Positions 17,076 through 23,351 of a stretch of DNA of 39,004 bases are shown here, piece by piece; within the stretch, counting starts at the first letter, position 1; the number at the start of each line of letters is the position of its first letter. Source of the stretch: Candidatus Rokuibacteriota bacterium (GTDB lineage: Bacteria > Methylomirabilota > Methylomirabilia > Rokubacteriales > CSP1-6); the NCBI GenBank assembly GCA_003220265.1, contig QHRW01000067.1, positions 1 to 39,004 of the forward strand. The letters run 5' to 3'. The notes under the pieces were generated by a model, which worked only from the letters and a program-made list of their open reading frames with translations, was not told the DNA's origin and made no database searches. The position numbers and the translations under genes are program-made.

Positions 17076-18334
17076 GCAGCCTGCGCCACAACGTCCTCGC
17101 GCTCGGCGCGGATTACGGCCTGTTCATGGTGGCGCTGACCTTCGCCTCCCAGTCCACGATCCTGCCCGCCTTCGCCGCCTGGCTCGGCGCGCCGAATGTC
17201 CTCATCGGCGCCATCCCCGCGGTGATGACGCTCGGCTGGTTCCTGCCGTCGCTGTTCGCCGCGGGCCATACGGAGACGCTGACGCACAAGCTGCCGTTCC
17301 TCATGAAGTGGACGGTGTGGGAGCGGGTGCCCTTTCTCGTGATGGCGCTGCTGGCGTTCTTCAGCGCCGAGCGCTGGCCGGGTCTCACGCTGGGGCTCGT
17401 GCTGGTCATGCTCCTCGTGATCACCGGGGTCGGCGGCTTCCTCATGCCGGCCTGGATGGATCTCATCGCGCGCGCGCTGCCGACCACGATCCGGGGACGG
17501 TTCTTCGCGCTCTCGAACTTCGTCGCCGGGCTCGTGGGCTTCGGCGCCAGCCTAGTCATCGCCGAGGTGCTGGCCCGCGTGCCCGCACCGGCCTCGTATG
17601 GCATCTGCTTCCTCGGCGCCACGCTCTGCGTCGGACTCTCGTACGTCGCGCTGGCGGTGGTGCGAGAGCAGGTGGCGGAGACGGCGGCGGCGCCGGTGCC
17701 GCTGCGCGACTACCTGGGCCGGATGCCGGGGTTGCTGCGCCGCGATCGCAATCTGACGTGGTTCCTGGCGGCGCGCGCCTTCGGTCTCACCGGCGCCATG
17801 GCATCCGGCTTCTACACCGTGTACGCGCTGCGCGCGTGGGACGCGCCGGCCAGCCAGGCCGGCGTCTTCACCGCGCTGATGTTGCTCGGCCAGTCGATCG
17901 GCACGCTGACGCTCGGCTGGGTCGGCGACCACGCGGGTCACCGGCTGGTGCTGCTGACGGGGATGACCGCCGCGGCCGGCGCCACCACGGTCGCCCTGCT
18001 GGCGCCGTCGCTCGGCGCCTTTGGCCTGGTGTTCGTGCTCTTCGGCCTGCAGGTCGCGGCCGTCAACGTGTCGGCCCTCAACGTGCTCCTCGAGTTCTCG
18101 CCGACGGCCGAGGCCCGGCCGACCTACATCGGCCTCGGCACGACGGCGATGGCGCCGATGGCCTTCGCGGCGCCGCTGGTCGGCGGCCTCCTGGCCGACG
18201 CCGTGGGCTTCCGCGCGATGTTCCTGGTCTCGCTGGCCTTCGCCGTCGCCGGCCTCGTCATGCTGGCCACGCTGGTGCGCGACCCGCGGCACGGCGAGCT
18301 CGGCGCCGCCGCCGTCGAGGAGTCACGCGCGTGA
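17072..18334 (+). CDS. MFS transporter
   Basis: A 420-residue protein with about twelve hydrophobic segments. The middle loop and the later G-W-V-G-D-H-A-G-H-R match the conserved loop motif of major facilitators. An early GWFLPSLFAAGHTETLTHK replaces the usual loop-2 motif, which is typical of an uncharacterised group found next to hydrolases. The substrate is unknown; export or uptake of a small peptide product would fit the adjacent peptidase but is speculative. The GTG overlaps the pcp stop and the stop overlaps the HAD start. Confidence 0.82.
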   Translation: MSSLRHNVLALGADYGLFMVALTFASQSTILPAFAAWLGAPNVLIGAIPAVMTLGWFLPSLFAAGHTETLTHKLPFLMKWTVWERVPFLVMALLAFFSAERWPGLTLGLVLVMLLVITGVGGFLMPAWMDLIARALPTTIRGRFFALSNFVAGLVGFGASLVIAEVLARVPAPASYGICFLGATLCVGLSYVALAVVREQVAETAAAPVPLRDYLGRMPGLLRRDRNLTWFLAARAFGLTGAMASGFYTVYALRAWDAPASQAGVFTALMLLGQSIGTLTLGWVGDHAGHRLVLLTGMTAAAGATTVALLAPSLGAFGLVFVLFGLQVAAVNVSALNVLLEFSPTAEARPTYIGLGTTAMAPMAFAAPLVGGLLADAVGFRAMFLVSLAFAVAGLVMLATLVRDPRHGELGAAAVEESRA

Positions 18335-19047
18335 AGGCGCTGCTGCTCGACCTCGACGACACGCTGCTGGACTACTCCGGCGGCGCCGAGCACTGCTGGA
18401 CCGAGGCGTGTCGCGCCGTGGCCGGCACGCTCGATCTGGTGCGCCTCGTGGAGGCGCTTACCGTGAGCCGCCGGTCGTTCTGGGACGACCCCGAGCGCCA
18501 GCGGCGCGAGCGCGTCAACATGCTGCGCGCGTGGACGCAGATCGCCGCCCGCGCGCTGGAGGCGTACGGCGCGCCGGCGCCGGGCCTGGCGGCCGCCATC
18601 GCCGCCGAATTTTCCGCGCGCCGGCGCGCCGTGATGGCGCTCTTTCCCGAGGCGCTGGCCTGTCTCGGCGTGCTGCGCGCCGCGGGTGTTCCGCTGGGGC
18701 TCGTCACCAACGGTGATGCCACCGAGCAGCGCTGGAAGATCGAGCGCTGCGCGCTGGCGCCGTTCTTCGGGGCGATCGTGATCGAGGGCGAGGTCGGTGC
18801 GGGCAAGCCCGACGCGATCGTCTATCGGACCGCGCTGAAGGCGCTCGGCGTCGCGCCGGGGCCGGACGTGTGGATGGTGGGTGACCACCTGGAGTTCGAC
18901 GTCGCCGGCGCGCAGCGGCTCGGGCTGCACGGGGTGTGGATGGATCGCGCCGGGGCCGGGCTGCCCGCCGAGGCCACGGTGCGCCCCGATCGGATCGTGC
19001 GCGCGCTCGACGAGGTCGTGCGCGCGTTTGCTACGATCTCGCCATGA
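18331..19047 (+). CDS. HAD-superfamily hydrolase
   Basis: A 238-residue HAD hydrolase with motif I LLLDLDDTLLDYS (nucleophile D7, acid D9), a helical cap with R-rich segments, motif II LVTNG, motif III lysine in AGKPDA, and motif IV VGDHLEFDVAGA. The cap size and the TNGD-x-x-EQRWKIERC stretch resemble the YjjG/L-2-haloacid dehalogenase-like phosphatases. It probably dephosphorylates a small metabolite in the cytoplasm. The GTG 18331 overlaps the MFS stop, and its TGA overlaps the next ATG. Confidence 0.9.
   Translation: MKALLLDLDDTLLDYSGGAEHCWTEACRAVAGTLDLVRLVEALTVSRRSFWDDPERQRRERVNMLRAWTQIAARALEAYGAPAPGLAAAIAAEFSARRRAVMALFPEALACLGVLRAAGVPLGLVTNGDATEQRWKIERCALAPFFGAIVIEGEVGAGKPDAIVYRTALKALGVAPGPDVWMVGDHLEFDVAGAQRLGLHGVWMDRAGAGLPAEATVRPDRIVRALDEVVRAFATISP
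19032..19037 (+). promoter_or_regulatory. candidate internal -10 before the small membrane protein
   Basis: TACGAT, preceded by TGC (extended -10), ends six bases before ATG 19044 and lies inside the last codons of the HAD gene. It may let the small gene be expressed separately as a leaderless mRNA. Confidence 0.25.
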
Positions 19048-19166
19048 GGCTCCTGCGTCTGGCGATCTGGCTGGCCACGGCCTTCTTCGTGGTCATGCTG
19101 TTCACGCCCCTCGTGGCCGAGCTGATGATGCGCCTGTCGTCCGCGGGCCAGACCGGGCTGCCTTGA
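19044..19166 (+). CDS. 40-residue single-pass membrane protein
   Basis: The frame MRLLRLAIWLATAFFVVMLF then TPLVAELMMRLSSAGQTGLP starts at an ATG overlapping the HAD stop (ATGA). One hydrophobic helix (about residues 5-28) follows a basic start, giving a likely inner-membrane micro-protein. No family is recognised. Its coupling to the operon and the candidate promoter just upstream favour a real gene. It ends 19 bases before the convergent RRM gene. Confidence 0.5.
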   Translation: MRLLRLAIWLATAFFVVMLFTPLVAELMMRLSSAGQTGLP

Positions 19167-19179
19167 GATAACCGTCGCC

Positions 19180-19196
19180 GGGGGACTATCGCCCCC
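19180..19196. terminator. hairpin between convergent genes
   Basis: GGGGG (19180-19184) can pair with CCCCC (19192-19196) around a 7-base loop, overlapping the last codons of the RRM gene. It could mark transcript ends on both strands, but the stem is short and no T-run follows. Confidence 0.25.
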
Positions 19197-19821
19197 AGCG
19201 GTAGTCGCCGTCGGAGCCCTTGCGACCGCGGCCGCTGCTGCGGTCGGGCCCCGGCCCGCGCTTCGGGCCGCCCTTGCGGGGGCCTTTGTTGAAGTCGCCG
19301 CCGGGCGGTCCACCCGGTCCACGCCGCTCGCCGCGTCCGCGGCCGGGACCCTTGCCTTCGGGCATCGGCGGTGTCCAGCCGCCGCCCCCACCGCCGCCGA
19401 AGCGGTTGCCGCCACCACCACCACCCGGGCGCTGGCCGAAGCCGCCGCCCCCACCGCCGGGCCGTGGCGCGAAGCCACCGCCGGTACGGGGCGCGAAACC
19501 GCCACCACCGCCGGCGGGACGATCGAAGCGTCCGCCGCCTCCTGCGGGGCGTGGGCGAGGGGGGCCACCGGCGCCGCGCGGGGTCGCGCGGTCGACGCGA
19601 ATCATCCGCCCGTCCAGGCTCGAGCCGTTGAGCCCGCTGATCGCGCGCTCGGCCTCTTCCTCACTGGCCATCTCCACGAAGCCGAAGCCGCGCGACCGGC
19701 CGGTCTCGCGGTCTGTCATGACCGCCGCCGACTGGACGGGTCCGAACCGGGCGAAGGCTTCACGCAGCCCATCCGTGGACGTCGTGAACGCCAGGCCCCC
19801 CACGAACAGCCTCACCGACAT
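19186..19821 (-). CDS. RRM RNA-binding protein with Gly/Arg-rich tail
   Basis: A 211-residue protein. Residues 1-80 form one RNA-recognition motif with RNP-2 LFVGGL (5-10) and RNP-1 RGFGFVEM (44-51). The remaining 130 residues are low-complexity Gly/Arg/Pro repeats (GGGGGFAPR-like blocks, then RGRGERRGPGGPPGG). Similar cyanobacterial and proteobacterial RRM proteins are often cold-induced RNA-binding proteins; the tail here is longer than usual and resembles RGG domains that promote RNA binding or condensation. The ATG 19821 has AAGGAG seven bases upstream. It is probably monocistronic. Confidence 0.9.
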   Translation of the reverse strand: MSVRLFVGGLAFTTSTDGLREAFARFGPVQSAAVMTDRETGRSRGFGFVEMASEEEAERAISGLNGSSLDGRMIRVDRATPRGAGGPPRPRPAGGGGRFDRPAGGGGGFAPRTGGGFAPRPGGGGGGFGQRPGGGGGGNRFGGGGGGGWTPPMPEGKGPGRGRGERRGPGGPPGGDFNKGPRKGGPKRGPGPDRSSGRGRKGSDGDYRWGR

Positions 19822-19860
19822 GAGGACGCTCCTTTCATCTCACCTCACCAGATGGTACTC

Positions 19861-19866
19861 AGTATA
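19861..19866 (-). promoter_or_regulatory. candidate -10 (TATACT) for the RRM gene
   Basis: TATACT on the minus strand lies 39 bases before the ATG at 19821, leaving a short leader of roughly 30 bases with the AAGGAG site. No clear -35 was found. On the plus strand the overlapping TATAAC (19863-19868) could serve the isochorismatase-like gene. Confidence 0.35.
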
Positions 19867-19884
19867 ACGAGGCCCGCGAACGGC

Positions 19885-20481
19885 ATGCCGGCCAAGAACC
19901 CCGACCTCCACGGCAACGCGCCGGACCAGGCACCGGTCGTCCTGCTGCTGATCGACGTCATCAACGACCTCGAATTCGAGGGCGGCGACACGCTGCTCGG
20001 CCATGCGCTGCCCATGGCCGAGCGTCTGGCCGCCCTCAAGCGGCGCCTGCGGGCCGCGTCCGTCCCCGCCGTCTACGTCAACGACAACTTCGGGCGCTGG
20101 CGCTCGGACTTTCGGACGCTGCTCGCCCATTGCCAGCGCGACGGCGTGCGCGGCAAGCCGGTCGTCGAGCGCCTGCTGCCCGAGGACGACGACTACTTCG
20201 TGCTCAAGCCGAAGCACTCGGGCTTCTTCTCGACGACGCTCGACCTGCTGCTCGAGTACCTGCGCGCGGACACGCTGATCCTCACCGGCCTCACCGCCGA
20301 CAACTGCGTGCTGTTCACTGCCAGCGATGCCTACTTGCGCGACTTCCATCTCGTGGTGCCGCCGGACTGCGTCGCGTCGATGGAGCCGGCCTACACGCGG
20401 CAGGCGCTCGACCACATGCGTCGCGTCCTCAAGGCCGATCTCACGCCGTCCACGGCGCTCGAGCTCAGCCGGGCAGCATGA
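19885..20481 (+). CDS. isochorismatase-like cysteine hydrolase
   Basis: A 198-residue member of the isochorismatase superfamily. The Asp-Lys-Cys triad is visible: D24 in LLLIDVIND, K108 in YFVLKPKHSGFF and C141 in GLTADNCVLFTA. Family members hydrolyse isochorismate, nicotinamide, ureas or carbamates; the sequence does not decide the substrate. An upstream in-frame ATG at 19852 lies before the putative -10 and has no ribosome-binding site, so ATG 19885 is preferred. Its 3' end overlaps the convergent selenoprotein candidate by 17 bases. Confidence 0.87.
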   Translation: MPAKNPDLHGNAPDQAPVVLLLIDVINDLEFEGGDTLLGHALPMAERLAALKRRLRAASVPAVYVNDNFGRWRSDFRTLLAHCQRDGVRGKPVVERLLPEDDDYFVLKPKHSGFFSTTLDLLLEYLRADTLILTGLTADNCVLFTASDAYLRDFHLVVPPDCVASMEPAYTRQALDHMRRVLKADLTPSTALELSRAA

Positions 20482-20827
20482 GGACGATGCCGGTCAGCAT
20501 CGCGGCGCCCAGCGCGGCCTCGATCAGCACCTCGCGCGCCTGACGCTTGAGCTGGGCCACCAGCCAGGTGTCTCCCACGGCCTCGATGCCCCGCTCGCCT
20601 TCGCGCTGACCGCGCGCCGCCAGGCCGACTCAGGTGTGGTCGCGGTATTGCCAGAGCCCGACCGCGCCCACGTAGAAGGGAAGGAAGAGGGCCACACGTG
20701 CGCCGCGCGGCAGGCCGCTGGCGACGAGAAGCGCGGCCCCGACGACCGCGATGGCCATGAAGGCCACACCCATCAGCAGGCGCTGCCGCCGCCCGCTCAC
20801 CCCGAGGTTCCGTGCGATCGCCGCCAT
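20465..20827 (-). CDS. membrane protein with in-frame TGA, candidate new selenoprotein
   Basis: From ATG 20827 the frame runs 65 codons to a TGA at 20630-20632, then stays open and protein-like for 54 more codons to TGA 20465-20467. Read through, it is 120 residues: a basic start, hydrophobic helices at about 18-38 and 44-60, then WQYRDHT-U66-VGLAARGQ, a charged middle, and a third helix at about 101-118. I recall related small membrane proteins with a cysteine in the matching position (TCVALAARG-like), so U replaces C; this needs a search. The third helix and the conserved-looking stretch would be lost if TGA were a stop. A SECIS-like hairpin follows the TGA. AAGGA lies nine bases before the ATG. 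Function unknown; a membrane thiol/selenol redox role is a guess. Confidence 0.7.
20602..20616 (-). promoter_or_regulatory. SECIS-like hairpin downstream of UGA 20632-20630
   Basis: On the minus strand, CGCGC pairs with GCGCG around the loop GGUCA. The loop begins 18 bases after the UGA and starts with G, very like the GGUC loop of the Escherichia coli fdhF SECIS. The lower stem is poor (a GCC/GGC pair beyond an asymmetric internal loop), so support rests on the upper stem, loop and spacing. Confidence 0.55.
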
Positions 20828-20872
20828 GGCCCCGTATCCTTGCCTAAGGTATCACCGATACGCTCGATAACA

Positions 20873-20902
20873 TTGCGTGGCGAAGACGGCCGATGCTAGA
20901 TT
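20873..20902 (+). promoter_or_regulatory. candidate promoter of the coiled-coil gene
   Basis: TTGCGT (20873-20878), 18 bases, then TAGATT (20897-20902). Transcription would begin near 20909, leaving a leader of about 35 bases with the GAGGG site before ATG 20944. This argues against the upstream in-frame ATG at 20893. Confidence 0.4.
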
Positions 20903-20943
20903 GGGGCCGCCGATACCCGCCCCCGGGGGCAGCGAGGGCCAAC

Positions 20944-21324
20944 ATGGATGACGCGCATGTGCGCGAGCGGATCACGCGCTGGATCCAGGAGAGCAAGGAG
21001 CTCTTCGCGGTGCTGCCCGGCCTGCTCGAGCTCGAGCACCGGCTGAGCGCCAAGAACGACCACGCCGAGAAGGAATCCGAGCGCCTCCGCAAGGAGCTCA
21101 CCGACCTCCACAAGGAGTTCGACGAGCTGCGCAAGCAGAACGAGCAGCTCCGCGCCGAGAAGGAAGAGGCCGGCCAGGCCCTGGCCAAGGTGCTGGAGAC
21201 GGTGCAGGCGACCAACCAGATCGCGCAGAAGCTGGGGGTGACCAAGAGCCCGTTCGCCCGCCGCCCGGAAGCGCCGGCCGCCGCCACCACCCCCGCGCCT
21301 ACGCCCACGCCCACCAGCAGCTAG
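20944..21324 (+). CDS. coiled-coil protein of unknown function
   Basis: A 126-residue protein starting MDDAHVRERITRWIQESKEL, with GAGGG five bases before the ATG. Residues about 25-85 form a strong Glu/Lys/Leu-rich coiled coil (LRKELTDLHKEFDELRKQNE-type heptads). A short conserved-looking KLGVTKSPF follows, then an Ala/Pro/Thr tail. No membrane segment or enzymatic motif. It may be a scaffold or structural protein. Its stop overlaps that of the convergent large gene in the palindrome CTAG (21321-21324). Confidence 0.75.
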   Translation: MDDAHVRERITRWIQESKELFAVLPGLLELEHRLSAKNDHAEKESERLRKELTDLHKEFDELRKQNEQLRAEKEEAGQALAKVLETVQATNQIAQKLGVTKSPFARRPEAPAAATTPAPTPTPTSS

Positions 21325-23090
21325 CTCGCGCGGAAGGGCGACTTCGTGTCTTTTCTCAGGAACACGCTCAGCTCGTAGCGCCGATCCTCCATCGGATCGG
21401 GGTTGAACACCGCGACCCACACCGCCGCGTGGTCCTTGCCGAGCCCCACCACGTGCGTGCCCTCTGCGGCGACCGGTTTTGCCTCGGTCTTGCCCTTGGC
21501 GCCGGCACGCACGGTGGCGATCCAGCCGTTGTCGCTCGCGGCGCCGTCGCTCGTGATCTTCACGCCGACGCCGCGCACCTCCCGGATGCTGTCGGCCGAG
21601 ACCTGCACGCAGCGCAGCGTCAGCGGTCCGAGCGTCATCTTGAACTTGTGCTCGGCGTAGCGCTGAGCGTCGCTGGCCAGGCGCTGGCCCGACAGCTCGC
21701 TGTCGCCCAGGCGCGCCGACGGGCGCTGAAAGATCCGCGTGTCCTCCTTGGATTCCAGGATGCGGAACTGGAACCACAGGCCCGGCTCCGGCACCGCGGC
21801 CACCAGGGCACTCTTCACGAAGTCGGGATAGCTCTCGCTGACCCGTCCCTCGGAGATCAGGTAGTCGTAGAGCTGCTCGCCGACCGGCTGCGAGACCCCG
21901 GACTTGAGGCAGTTGAGCGCGTTGCCGACGCAGCCCGGCCGCTGCTTCTCGACGTGGTCGAGCAGGATCGAGTAACCGTACGCCAGCAAGCCCTCTTCGT
22001 AGTCCGGGCTCCTCTGGATCGGCACCGACAGTAGATAAGGATACTTGCCGAGCTCCTCCTTGACGACGTCGGCGAAGTCGTGCGTCGCCTTCCAGCCCGA
22101 CCACCGTGCCCACGCCGCCAGCCACCACTGCGCCGTCTCGTCGGGCGCCGACGGATCGGACGAGCGGACGGGCGCAGGCCTCGTCGGCGCCGCCGCCGCC
22201 GCCACCCGGGCAGGCGCAGCCTTCGGCGCGGGCGGTGGCGGTAACTCGGCGAGCGAGGGCAGCTCGGCCGTCGGCATGGCGATGGTGGGCTCGACTGAGA
22301 CGGTCACCGGCTCCGGCGGCAGCACCGGGGCCGCGATCTCCAGCTCGAGCGGCGGCTCTTCCACGGGCGGTGGCGCGAGCAGGGGCGGCGCATGGGGCGC
22401 GACGGTGACGGCTGCGCGGGCCACGGGCTCCGGGGGCGCCTGGTCGCCGGCATCGCTCGCGAAGGCCAGGCGGCCGCCCGAAATGGCGACGGCGAGGGCG
22501 CGACCGAAGGCCGTGGACACGCTCTCCTCGAGGCGCGCGTAGCCCGCGTCGTCCAGCGCGTCGCGACTCTCGATCATCATCAGGAGATCCGCGAAGCTCT
22601 GCGCATTCGCCTCGAGGTGATGGGCCTCGGGCCCGTCTGGATCCGTCAGCGCCAGCGCAGAATTGCACAGCGCGCGCGCCTGCTCCTGGCAGCCCACGAG
22701 GGTCGGGAAGGTGGCCTCGTCCAGGTGCACGATGTCCAGCACGCGCTCGAGCGTGGCGACGACGCGCTGCCGCGTTTCGTCGAAGCCGTCCTGCCGGCCG
22801 CGCAGGCGGATGGCCGCGCCGATCGCTCCCAGGAGCGGCTCCAGCTCGCCCAGGCTTTCCGGCTCACCTCTTGGTGGGACCGAGGCCGCCTGGGCGGCGG
22901 TGAGGACGTCGGAGCGCAGCTGAATGAACTGGCCCCGGGCCCCGGCGAGGTCTCTGACCAGCCGGTCGGCAGGGGGCACACCGGTGTCCGCCAGCGCTCG
23001 GGCGGCCTCGCCCAACTTGGCACCGAGGTCGACGAAGCGCCGGGTCAGCGCGCTCAGCTCACGGGCAAGTGCGTCCAGGTTCGCGTCCAT
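21321..23090 (-). CDS. large multidomain protein of unknown function
   Basis: A 589-residue protein, MDANLDALARELSALTRRFV at the start. The N-terminal third is alpha-helical with heptad-like spacing; a Pro/Ala/Glu-rich linker (roughly residues 220-340) leads to a C-terminal domain of about 250 residues (KYPYLLSVPIQRSPDYEEGL, then PGLWFQFRILESKEDTRIF, ending FLRKDTKSPFRAS). No signal peptide, membrane segment or known catalytic motif is visible. I do not recognise a family. ATG 23090 is chosen because a consensus-like promoter lies just upstream; the frame is open to 23273 but that part is promoter sequence. Confidence 0.7.
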   Translation of the reverse strand: MDANLDALARELSALTRRFVDLGAKLGEAARALADTGVPPADRLVRDLAGARGQFIQLRSDVLTAAQAASVPPRGEPESLGELEPLLGAIGAAIRLRGRQDGFDETRQRVVATLERVLDIVHLDEATFPTLVGCQEQARALCNSALALTDPDGPEAHHLEANAQSFADLLMMIESRDALDDAGYARLEESVSTAFGRALAVAISGGRLAFASDAGDQAPPEPVARAAVTVAPHAPPLLAPPPVEEPPLELEIAAPVLPPEPVTVSVEPTIAMPTAELPSLAELPPPPAPKAAPARVAAAAAPTRPAPVRSSDPSAPDETAQWWLAAWARWSGWKATHDFADVVKEELGKYPYLLSVPIQRSPDYEEGLLAYGYSILLDHVEKQRPGCVGNALNCLKSGVSQPVGEQLYDYLISEGRVSESYPDFVKSALVAAVPEPGLWFQFRILESKEDTRIFQRPSARLGDSELSGQRLASDAQRYAEHKFKMTLGPLTLRCVQVSADSIREVRGVGVKITSDGAASDNGWIATVRAGAKGKTEAKPVAAEGTHVVGLGKDHAAVWVAVFNPDPMEDRRYELSVFLRKDTKSPFRAS

Positions 23091-23116
23091 CCCCGGTCCA
23101 GAATGGGCCGATCCGG

Positions 23117-23146
23117 ATTCTAGGGTTCCGGGGACCGTGGTGTCAA
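23117..23146 (-). promoter_or_regulatory. sigma-70-like promoter of the 21321-23090 gene
   Basis: On the minus strand, TTGACA (23146-23141), an 18-base spacer and TAGAAT (23122-23117). This is the closest match to the bacterial consensus noticed in the window and predicts a leader of about 20 bases before ATG 23090. Confidence 0.55.
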
Positions 23147-23351
23147 ACAGCAAACGCGACAAGAGGTTAGAAGCCGTACCCCGGCCGCCCAACTCCGATC
23201 TAGGATTGACCGCTGCGGATGTTTTACAATCGCCCGCACGGTAAGCCGCCCATAGCAATGGGTGCTGGAACACGAAGGGCCGGCCGGGTCCTTCGGTGAG
23301 CGACTTCCGAGCAGCGCGGGCCGCCCGCGCCGTCTCACGTGGGGTCGGCCA

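Noticed and set aside
23206..23230. TTGACC and TACAAT as promoter of the giant gene
   Set aside because: The spacer is only 13 bases, too short for a normal sigma-70 promoter.
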